A stretch of 64,000 nucleotides of DNA from Boesenbergia rotunda (lineage: Eukaryota; Streptophyta; Magnoliopsida; Zingiberales; Zingiberaceae), in the NCBI GenBank assembly GCA_024364735.1, contig JAGFNQ010010061.1:1-64000 (forward strand). The letters are read 5' to 3'. This document shows positions 15,101-27,100 of this stretch, one piece after another. The position numbers were made by a program, and so were the translations under genes. The notes beneath the pieces were generated by a model that was given only the letters and a program-made list of their open reading frames with translations, was not told the origin of the DNA and made no database searches. The stretch's first letter is position 1. The number at the start of each line of letters is the position of its first letter.

Positions 15101-18100
15101 GGCCGAAGCGGTAAATACCGTTTGTAACATTCAAAACTGGGTTTTGGTACATAGGTTCTTAGGTAAAACCCCTTTTGAGTTGTGGAATGGGAGAATTCCA
15201 CAAGTTCATTACTTTAGGGTCTTTGGATGTAAGGTCTATATTCTAAATACCAAGGATAACCTAAGGAAATTTGAATCAAAAGCGGATGAGGGAATTTTAG
15301 TTGGTTACTCATCCACTAGTAGGGCTTATAGAGTCTACAACAAAAGGACTAAGGTAATTGAGGAGTATTCAAATGTTGATTTTGATGAATCTACAAATAC
15401 TTACCCTAGGAAAGCCTCAATTGACAAGGACATAGAAGAAATTCAACCCCTTGCCCAAGGAATCCAAGACCTAAATTTAGGGGGCAATGATCAAGGGAGA
15501 GGGAGAAGTACACTAGAGGATGAACATCAAGTAGTCAATGAACCCACAACCTCTAGGCCCTTAAGGCATCATCAAGATCATCCCATTGACCAAATAGTGG
15601 GTGATGTCACTCAAGGGATAAGGACTAGGTCCTATTTTAGATACCAAAGTAGTCAAATTGCCTTGATCTCTCAATTAGAACCTAAATCTATTGATGAGGC
15701 ATTAGGTGATGTAGATTGGGTCTTAGCCATGCAAAAAGAGTTAAATCAATTTGAAAGAAGTGAGGTATGGGAGTTGGTTCCTAGGCCCAATGATTGCACT
15801 ATTGTAACTACTAGATGGGTCTTTAGGAACAAGCTAGATGATCAAGGTAAGATTACTAGAAACAAGGCTAGATTGGTAGCTAGGGGGTTTAACCAAGTTG
15901 AGGGACTAGACTATGATGAGACTTATGCCCCCGTAGCTAGATTAGAGTCCATTAGAATTCTACTAGCCTATGCCGCTCACATGAGTTTCACACTTCACCA
16001 AATGGATGTGAAGTCGGCATTCCTTAATGGGGTCATTAAAGAAGAGGTCTATATAGAACAACCCCCCGGGTTTGAAAACCCAAACTATCCTAGACATGTT
16101 TACAAATTGAGAAAAGCCTTGTATGGATTGAAACAAGCTCCCCGAGCTTGGTATGAAAGGCTTTCTTCATTTCTAGTGTCTAAGGGTTTTAGGAGAGGAA
16201 CAATTGACCCAACTTTGTTCCTAAAATCTAAGGATAAGGACATATTTGTGGCCCAAGTTTATGTAGATGATATCATCTTTGGGTCCACAAATAGTGATAT
16301 TCTACAAGAGTTCATCAAGTGTATGGAAGATGAATTTGAGATGAGTCTTGTAGGAGAGTTAACCTTCTTTTTAGGTCTTCAAGTTAAGCAAACTAATGAA
16401 GGGGCACATGTATTTCAAACCAAGTATGCTAGGGAAATGCTAAAGAAATTTGGACTTGAAAATGCTAAGGTAACATCTACCCCTATAGGAACAAATGTGA
16501 AAATGGATAGTGACCTTGAAGGGAAAATGGTAGACTCAAAACAATATAGGAGCATGATTGGTAGTCTATTGAACCTAACCGCTAGTAGACCCGATATACT
16601 ATTTGCGGTAGGTATGTGTGCAAGGTACCAATCATGTCCCAAAGAGTCCCATTTGGTAGTAGTTAAGAGGATCCTAAGGTATGTTAAAGGTACTCTTAAT
16701 GTCGGACTTTGATATCCTAGAACCCCAAATGTTGATCTATTGGATACGCCGACTCAGACTATGCGGGATGTAAACTAGATAGGAAGATTACTAGTGGGGG
16801 ATGCTAATTCCTTGGGTCTTCTTTAGTTAGTTGGAGTAGTAGGAAACAACCATGCGTTGCCCTATCAACAACGGAAGCCGAATATGTGGCAATTGGTGGT
16901 TATGTGTCCCAACTACTTTGAATCATGCACACCTTAGAAGATTATGAGTTACATTATTCCAAGGTCAAAGTCTTGTGTGATAATGTAAATACAATCAATT
17001 TGACTAAGAATCCGGTTCACCATTCTAGAACAAAACACATTGAAGTGAAGCATCACTTCATTAGGGACCATGTGGCAAGGGGTGACATAGACTTGCACTA
17101 TGTTGAGTCAAAGTCAAACCTTGCTGACATCTTTACCAAGCCTCTTCCCGAATCAGAGTTCACATCCTTAAGAAGAGGTTTTAGTATGAGTTTTGTAGAA
17201 GTCTAGGATGAACCTTGTGGTAATAGATTAAGAAGGTGGTGCTTGATCCATTAGGATAATACAATTGGTTCACTTGTGCTTATGGCATAGTGTTGAATCA
17301 TTCAATGTATCAAAATCATTGAAAATAGACCAACCATGGGAAAGGCATATGTTTAATTAATGGACATTTTGCCCAAAGATCATGGTTGGGCATTTGAAAA
17401 TCATTTCATGTCTTATATGTTTTGCTATAAACTTAGAAGATAAATGATTGCAAAACTAGGTTGGGATCTTGATACAAACTTAGTGGTTTTCAAAATTTTT
17501 GAACTTTAGTCAAAAGTCAAGCATGTTTGAAATTTTTCACGAAATGATATTTTTCTCTGATAAAGTATCTTACAAGAAACATGCCTGCAAATTTTTACAA
17601 TTTTTGGAATTTTCTGGAATTAATTGGAGATTTCTGAAATTCAGCTCAGAAGTTGAAAAATCGAACTGACAGAGTATCAGTCGAGGCACGGCTGATTTCA
17701 GGTTCTGATTTTTTTCAGAAATCCAAAATTCTCTCATTGATGTCATGGTTAAGGTTGCTTGGGGCAATCGTTTCGATGGTGTCTGTTGTATAAGTAAAAC
17801 TCTCAAAAATTATATTAAACCGAGACCCTTTACAAGACTTATATAACTTGCAAACCCTAATGATACAAAAAATAGGAAAAAACCCAACTACCCTTGTAAC
17901 TCACAACACTCCCCCTCAAGTTGAACATATATATCAAACATGTTTAACTTGCTAAGGGCAGAATTAAACACAGTTTGGGTATAGCTTTTGTAAACATATC
18001 AGCAAGTTGGTCCTCAGATTTAACATAAGGTAAACATAGCTCTCCAGAATCAAGTCTCTCCGGAATAAAGTGGCGATCAATCTCGATGTGTTTGGTCCGG

Positions 18101-21100
18101 TCATGTTGAACCGGATTATTTGCAATATTGATGGCGGCTTTGTTGTCACAATACAGCCTGAGAGGTAATTCAGCCTTTAATCTCACCTTCCAACAAAAAA
18201 CTCAACCATAACATTTCTGCAAGACCATGTGTCATGGCCCGATACTCTGCTTCTGCACTGGACCGTGCACAAACACTTTGTTTCTTACTTCTCCAGGTTA
18301 CCAAGTTTCCTCCTAAAAAGGTGCAATAGCCAGAAGTGGATCTTCTATCATCTCTAGAGCCAGCCCAATCAGCATCAGAATAACATTCCACTTTCATATT
18401 ACCACCTCCTTTAAACAGCAAGCTTTTTCCGGGACATGACTTTAAGTACCTTAAAATCCTATCAACGACCTTCATGTGGATAGTTTTAGGAGCATGCATA
18501 TACTGGCTCACTACACTAACAACGTAGGTAATGTCAGACCTAGTCATAGACAAATAGAGTAATTTTCCCACCAACCTTTGATATGTTCCTTTTTCTAGAT
18601 TTGTAAGATCTTCCCCATTAGAACTAGTAAGGTCATGACTTACTTCTATAGGTGTCGATGCTGGCCGATAACCCAACTTCCCTGTCTCCTTGAGTAAATC
18701 CAACACATATTTTCTCTGACATATATAAATTCCCTCTTGAGATCAAGCAACTTCAATACCAAGGAAGTACCTCAATAGTCCAAGGTCTTTAATTTCAAAC
18801 TCTGATATTAACTTGGACTTAAGAGCTTGGATTTCAATCTCGTCATCGCCCGTAATTATCATATCATCAACGTAAACCAAGAGAATGGTAGTTCTGTCCT
18901 CTTTCCTTTTCACAAAGAGTGTATGATCAGCATTCCCTTGTTTAAAACCAAACAACGTCATGGCTTTGCAGAACCTATCAAACCATGCTCTAGGTGATTG
19001 TTTAAGTTCATACAAAGCTTTTATCAACCTGCAAACCTTTCCTTTTGTTTCAATTCCAGGAGGTGGTAACATGTAAACCTCTTCGTGAAGGTTGTCATTC
19101 AAAAAGGCATTTTTCACATCTAGCTGAAATAGCGGCCAATCATATTGAGAAACAAGAGAAAGAATTACTCTGACTGTTTTGAGTTTTGCAACTGGAGCGA
19201 AGGTCTCCAAATAATCCACCCTATATGTCTGAGTGAATCCCTTGGCAACAAGCCGGGCTTTATATCTGACTACTTCACCCTCTGAGTTATACTTGATAGC
19301 ATAGACCCACTTAGAACCAACCAAATTCTTCCCCTTTCGGGGATCTACTAATTCCCAAGTATCATTCTTATTAAGAGCCTCCACTTCTTCATTCATTGCT
19401 TCCAGCCACCTTGAGTCCCTTACAGCTTCATAATAAGAAGAAGGTATGACATGATTTGATAGCTGCGAAACAAAGGCATGATATGAAGAAGATAAACGAG
19501 AATAAGAAACGTGGTTAGAGATAGGATGTTGAGTACATGACCTGACTCCCTTCCTAACAGCAATTGAAAGGTCCAACTCATTCATATTTAGGGGTGTGAT
19601 TGGTTCAACCAATGAGGATACAGGATCAGGAGCCAGAGCTTCCGATTCAGCTAGCCGATCAGTAGTAGGTTCTTGCTTATGTCTTCGTCGCTTGTAAGTA
19701 ATAATTTCTTGTGAAGCCTGCGAGCCCAGTAATGAAGCATCATCTTTTTGATTTTCCATGTCATCCAGCGAAATAGGAGAAGGAACAACTTGAGGAACAA
19801 GGGAAGAGGTAAGATTCTCCCCCTGAGGACGAGTCTGGGGAGAATAATAGGGCTCGGACTCAAAAAATGTAACATCTTTCAAGACATATCTAGTCTTAGT
19901 AACAGGATCAAAGCATTTGTAGCCTTTTTGGCAAGTGGAATACCCTAGAAAAATTCCCCGTATAGAGCGAGGATCAAGCTTAGAGGATTTGGGACCAAGA
20001 ACATGAATAAAACAAAGGGAGCCAAATACCCGAGGTGTAAGGGAGAACAATGTTATGTCAAGACGAAGAATAGTGAGAGGGGACCAATACCCGAGACCTT
20101 TTGATGGTAGACGATTAATGATATAAGCAGCAGCAAGAACAGCATCCGCCCAGAAATATTTAGGTAAATGGCGCTGAAATAATAATGCACGTGCTGTTTC
20201 AAGGATATGACGATTCTTTCTCTCAGCCACTCCATTTTGCTGTGGTGTGTAGGGACAAGATTACTCATGAAGAATTCCTAAATCCTCTAGAAAGGTATTT
20301 AGAGACTGTGTAAAGTATTCCCGGGCATTATCAGATCGAAGAGTTTTCACTTTTGTGTGGAATTGAGTTTCAACCATTCTACAATAATGTTGAATGAGTC
20401 GAGGAACTTCGTCTCTGCCTTTCATCAAATAAAGTCATGTACAGTGAGTGTAATCATCAATAAAAGAGATAAAGTATCGGTAACCATCCAAAGAAGGCAC
20501 AGGAGAGGGACCCCACACATCTGAATGAACAAGGTCAAACGGAGACGAACTTTTATTCATGTACTCAGAAAAATGAGTTCTACAATGTTTGGATAACTGA
20601 CAAACTTCACATTTAAGAGACTCAAGAGAAACCGAAGAGAAGAGATTAGGAAATAGGACATTTAATGACCGAAAAGATAAATGTCCCAAACGAGAATGTC
20701 ATAACAAGATTTCTTGATGCTTATTTTCTGAACACTGGGTTGTAGACTTCAAAGCAGTTGTTATTCCAAAATGATAGTAATACATGAAAGATCGATGTAG
20801 GCGTGCAGAGGGGGGGTGAATGCACGTTCTTTGATCGTTTGATCTCTACACAGATGTTAGCGCAGCGGAAATAATATGCAAAGACATAACAATGCTAACA
20901 ATACCAGATTTAGTTGGTATCCACACCGGTTGGGTGACTAATCCAACAATCCTTCGGTGGATTAAACCCCGGATAACCTTCCGCTAGAACTCGTCGCTCC
21001 TTGTGGGTGGAGAAACCTCGCCACAACGCTAAGGACACTTCCTGAGTATACAAGACTACTAACTTGCCCTATCCAAGCAAGTTTCGTCACTAAACAAAGT

Positions 21101-24100
21101 AGGAGACGAGCCCCTTTAAATAGGGCTCGAATCTGAAACAGCCGCTACCAGTCGACTGCCCAAATGGCAGTCACCTGGTCCCACTCAGATTCGACCGTTG
21201 CAGCACAACGTTCAAATTCTGACAGCCTGTTCCAGCCCATGGCAGTCGACTGCCCCAGGGCAGGCGACTGCCCCACAGCTAAACCTAGGGTTTTTGCTCT
21301 GAGTACAATTCTCTCCGCACTCAACCCTCTCGGCTTAGCCCCTGAGTACAAGCACTCATACTCAGTCACTTACACCTCAGTTGACTCTTCACCAGCAGTC
21401 TTGACTGTTGCCTTCACGCCTTCTTCATCTTTGGCCATTGTCCCTCGGATGCGCACGCAAGCCTCCAGCTTGCCTCCATGCCACCCTTTACGTACGCCTC
21501 GAAGTCCGTGTCTCTCGGCTCATCATCTCCGCTATCCATGGTCCCTCGAATACGCACGTAAGCCTCCAGCTTACCTCCATGCCATCCTTCACCTGAAGAC
21601 GTCAACCAAGTCCACATATACCTGTACACCTGCACACTCATGTACATATGTGAGAACAACACAAATCCTAACTTAACCATTTCGCCCACACATCAAAATC
21701 CCATGATCCTCCAGATCATTTCAGGGCCGATTGCCCCAACAATCTCCTCCTTTTTTATGTGTGACAATATGTTAAGTTAAGTAAACATATAGCAGTAATA
21801 ATAGCAAAAGCAATTGAAATTAAAACATAATATATAAGAGGCAACCTCCCCCTTAACCTATGCTTTCTCCCAAATTTCAACTCTTATTGCTAATCTACAA
21901 TTAAGTTTTCCCAAACTTAACTCTAAAGTCACATAACCAAACCTAACTTAATACTCAAATTCTCCCCCTTTGACACCATCAAAAGGATTGCCCCAAGCAA
22001 CTCCAAACCCTGGTATCAAGGAGAACAGACAAGATTTCCGAAAAACCCCTCAGAAATCACAAAGTGCCAATCTGCCTTGTATCGCAGTCGACTGCCCCCT
22101 GGCAGGTGACTGCGCGGCTGTAAACTGAATTTCCAGCCGAAATTCAGAAACCAATTTAAAATCCCAGAAAATCCGGAAAAATGTAAAACTTAGCAAGCAC
22201 GATTGTTAAGGTATCCCCTACCCTAGAAAAATTTGGTTCATGAAAAACACCAACCGTGCTTGACTTTTGGTACAAACTCTAAAATTTTGAAATCAAGTCA
22301 CTTTGTATCAATCCAGAGGTTTAATCAGATATCTAGTGTTTGCTACCTCTTATCACTTCGACTTGACATTTGAAATGTTTTGCAAACTCCCCTTATACAT
22401 ATAAATGTTTCTATTTTGACAAAGTCTCCTCCTCATTTTCTTTTGAGTCTAAAGAAACATTCCTTTTACAGATATAAAATTTTTATGTGATTTTCAATCA
22501 AAACATGTAGAATGTATCATAAGCACACATATACATAAAGGATATCAAAATGTTTAGCAATATACTAGCATTTAACATTCCACACAAACACAACCTTAAT
22601 AAAAGTAGCATAATGAAAGTGTATGATTCATGGAGTCAAAAGTCAACAAGTAGACATTACCATAGTACCTAGGGCCAAACAAGGCCGAAAGTTATCCAAA
22701 TACATGTAATCATCAAGGTAGAAAGTGTTTGAGAGATAATAAAACATCACATAACAAAACGAAAGTCAGATTGGTCATGACCCCAAATTAGCTAGAGTTT
22801 TACAATTCCTGAATTTAAAGCATTTGAGAGATGTAATAAAATAACAACACATATCACTCTCAAGAACAGCATCCTCTGATCAGAAAAACATGTCGCCGTC
22901 ACCTCCGGGGGAGGAGGAGGAGGAGGTGCCTAATAAGCTAGATGCCACTGCTGCATCATATCGTATATCTCATCCTGGCGACTGATCATCCTATCAACTT
23001 TGGCTTCAATCCGCTGCTCCGTCTGCTGGCATCCGTGAATGTCCTCGCGGATGACGTGAGCCTCCTCCTGCAGACTGTGGACATCGGATCGTAGCTGGGT
23101 GAACTCTGCCCGAGTGACCAGCTCGGTGGGCTCCTCATCTGCAACAGGGGCCTCTGGGCGCTCTCTCCAAACAAACCCACCCTGCCTACACTCTATACCA
23201 GCCAAGGACAACTGTCGCTGACCAATCTGGTCATAATCCTTGGACAGGTGTCGAACCTGACCACTACAAACTTGGAGACCAAAACGTGAATAGAAAAACT
23301 CTGTGAGTAGATGGCAGAATGGCATATATATCTTCCCATTCACACTCTGGGAAGAATGACAGATGCGCTAAAGACCTGAAGGGGGATATCGATATCTAAC
23401 CTTCTCTCCAATGCATACATCATGACTAAGTGTGGTAGTCTAATCTTAGCCCTCCCCTTGGTGACAATTGGTAGAATGCACTCAACGACAATTTTGTATA
23501 AAACATGACTGGCAGGTCTCATGGGTTTAGCGTCAAACAGGCGCTCGGACTCATGTCTATGCCTCCTAAAGTAGTGCATATGTATTTGATCTATTGTGAC
23601 ACCAGGAATTCTAATGGTTCTACAACAGTGGGAAAGTAGGTAACTGGATTATTGGATGCTCTACAGTCCAAGAAGCTAGCCAAACTCATGACAGAGAAAG
23701 GAACAGTGACCCCCGCTACTCTAGACTCATATATGTTGTTATCAGAGTTAATGCATGTCAGATTAGCATAAAACTCTGTGCACAGGTCAATATCGGCATC
23801 TTGTTGGCAATAGACCAACTTTCCCAACTGATAATGCTTGATCATCTCATCTAGTTGTGGAGATTTTTCTTCAAAGAATTTCTTATTTAGGTAACGACAA
23901 CTCATTACAACGAATTCATTGTCCTCAAATCGTTTTTTGCACTCCAGGGATCTAAATCTAGCTCTCCCTGACTTTGTCGGGATGAACTCTCACCCCTGGT
24001 TCTCTTAGTGGTCATCCTAACATCCCAAATGTATGCATGCGCACCAAGACACCCCCAAAACAAGGAAAATGACAAAGAAAACATGCACAAAATACCACAT

Positions 24101-27100
24101 TAGTTTCAAAACCACAAAATCAAAGAAAACTAAACCTTAAATCATGATACCTCTTCATTCTCTGCATCTTGAGACCTTGAGATTCGGAGAGATCTTAGAT
24201 TGGTATTGAAGATGAGAGTTTCAACTAGCCGTAGGAGTAGATCAAGGTTGAAGAAAGCTTAGGGAGGAGTTTTATGGCTCGGGAGAGGTTGAGGACGAGA
24301 GAGGGACTTGGAAGGAGAAGAAGTCGCCGGGGGTGGAACACCAAAAACCTAGGTTTGGCCATCTCCTGCGCGGCTTCATCCTTTTAAACCCTCGCGTAGC
24401 AGGTGACTGCCCTTCGGGCAGTCGCCTGCGAAAACCCACAGTAGGGTTCTGGGTTCATGGGCAGGTGACTGCCCCATGGGCAGGTGACTGGTAGCTGAAA
24501 ACTTGGTTTTTCAGCCCGAGATTCAGTAATGCACCAATAATTTCAGAAATTTCCAAAAAATCTGAATTCTTGTGGGAAGATTTGTGGATCCTATATCTAC
24601 TTGGGAAAAATATAATTCTAACCAAAACTATTCTGAATCCCAATATTGATACAAACTTCAAAAGTTTCTCTAAAATGTATCATGAACCCTTTCCCAAAGG
24701 TTTTAATTTTGACCTTACCTTGATGCTTCTTCCCATACTTATTCATAGTTCATTCATGGCATCAGATTATATGGTAGTTAGTCATTAAAATCGATTTGTC
24801 TTAACTAAAACTCCAATTTCACCTTTTTCTCTATAATCCTTCCTTTAGTGTGCCAATTCTCTAGGATTAAGACTAACCTTAGCCTTTTAAACCTCTTGGC
24901 ACACCCTATATCTCTTTTTAAACTCCTAGAAGGAACCCTCCTGAGATCCATTGGTCATGGACCCCATTTTTGCTTCCAGAGCTCTCCCTTGAACTCCTAG
25001 CCCTAATTATCTCCTTAGGTAGCTCTTCTACAAAGGCAAGACCACACCGATGCTCCTCCGGTGCTTCTTGCCCTTCCACTACTCCTCTCTTCATTTTCCA
25101 AACCTTGCCCTTGGTTAATTCTTTCTTTTTCTCTTTAAATGGATTTTCCTTACCATTGTTGGTCTTTTCTCTATCATAGACAAATGGCATCCTAGAATAT
25201 GACATTTTGTTAACCTTTGCCCTCCTAGGTTGGTATACCACTCCTAACCTACCATTCCTAGGTGGTTGATCCTTGTGTATCACGTTTAATCCCTTGGATC
25301 CCTTAATGACTCTCCCAAGGTTTCTTTCTAACTTATCAAGTTTTGCTCTTAAAACTTGATTTTCCTTTTCTAACATCCTAACCTTAGGATCACTAGATCT
25401 AATAAGATCATCTCTAGGTCTGCCTATTTTTCTGGACATATTTCTCCCTTTCTTAGAGCTTATGCCTTGATCCTTATTACTAGAGTTCCTAGACTTATCA
25501 TGAATTGTAAAATTCTTGGTGTTTTGGCACACAAAATTATTTCTATCCCTATCATGATATTTAAAACCAAACACATGCATGGGCAAGCAGTTACTATTAA
25601 TTCTGTCATTCAAACAAGCATTGTGAGCATTCATGGTAAAATTTGAAGCATAAATAGAGTTAGAAGATACCTTCCTTACCCTTGGCGCTCCCCCTTGATG
25701 AATGCTCCTGTTTCTTTCTCCTTTTTCCCATTTCCTAAGGTGCTCCATCTTCATGAGCTTTTTACTTCTTGGACATTTTGTATGATAATGCCCGAGCTCC
25801 CCGCATGTGAAATACCGAATTCTCTTTCTTTTGTTTTGAACTTCCTCATTCCTGCACCCCATATTAGATTTATCTTGAAGAGTTTTGGGCTTGGAAATTA
25901 CCTCCTTTTTACTTAGGTGGCATTTATCCTTGTAGTGCCCCTTTTTGTTGCAACCAAAGCATACAATATGCTCTTTTGACTTAACTTTGGTGGAGGTGGA
26001 AGTCGTCTCTTGCTCTTGTGAGGATGAGGGTCTCTCCTCCCCCTCAACCCTTGATACTAACTCTTCCTCTCTTGATGAAGTAGATGGTTCCTCACTTGAT
26101 GACACGGACAATTTCTCATTTTGGTCCTCTTGGACCACTGAACTTACTTCTTTTGATGCTTCGACTACTTGAGCTTGTGAGGGGTTCTTGTGAAGTTCTT
26201 CCAACTTATTCCACAATTCGCATGCATTTGAATATTTCTCTACACCACTCAACACATGATTAGGCAAAATATTAATCAAAATGTTTATTACCTTCTCATT
26301 GGCCCTAGCTTGTTCTTGTTGTTCACTTGTCCAATGTCTAGGGCGAAGCTTTTTGCCGTGCTTATCCTTGGGGATTTCAAATGGGTCTTCAATGATCATT
26401 CTGCACTCCCAGTCCATCCCGAGCCAATTCTTCATTCTATCTCTCCAATAGTCAAAATTCCTATGCTCGTATGATGGTGGTGAGTTGATATCGTCACCCA
26501 ACTTGTCCTCCATGACTCTTTTCCCTCTAGCAAGTGCTCCCTCGGCGGTTAGTCAGATCAAGAGCGGTCCTTCGCTCTGATACCAACTGAAAGATCGATG
26601 TAGGCGTGCAGAGGGGGGGGTGAATGCACTGTTCTTTGATCGTTAGATCTCTACACAGATGTTAGCGCAGCGGAAATAATATGCAAAGACATAACAATGC
26701 TAACAATACCAGATTTAGTTGGTATTCACCCCGGTTGGGTGACTAATCCAACAATCCTTCGGCGGATCAAACCCCGGATAACCTCCGGCTAGAACTCGTC
26801 GCTCCTTGTGGGTGGAGAAACCTTGCCACAACGCTAAGGACACTTCCTGAGTATACAAGACTACTAACTTGCCCTATCCAAGCAAGTTTCGTCACTAAAC
26901 AAAATAGGAGACGAGCCCCTTTAAATAGGGCTCGAATCTGAAACAGCCGCTACCAGTCGACTGCCCAAATGGCAGTCACCTGGTCCCACTCAGATTCGAC
27001 CGTTGCAGCACAACGTTCAAATTCTGACAGCCTGTTCCAGCCCATGGCAGTCGACTGCCCCAGGGCAAGCGACTGCCCCACACCTAAACCTAGGGTTTTT

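Noticed and set aside
21164..21676. 170-codon ORF, and its near copy at 26969-27481
   Set aside because: Both are inside the two LTR copies of element E; low-complexity Ser/Pro/His translation, no domain. The duplication is explained by the LTRs.
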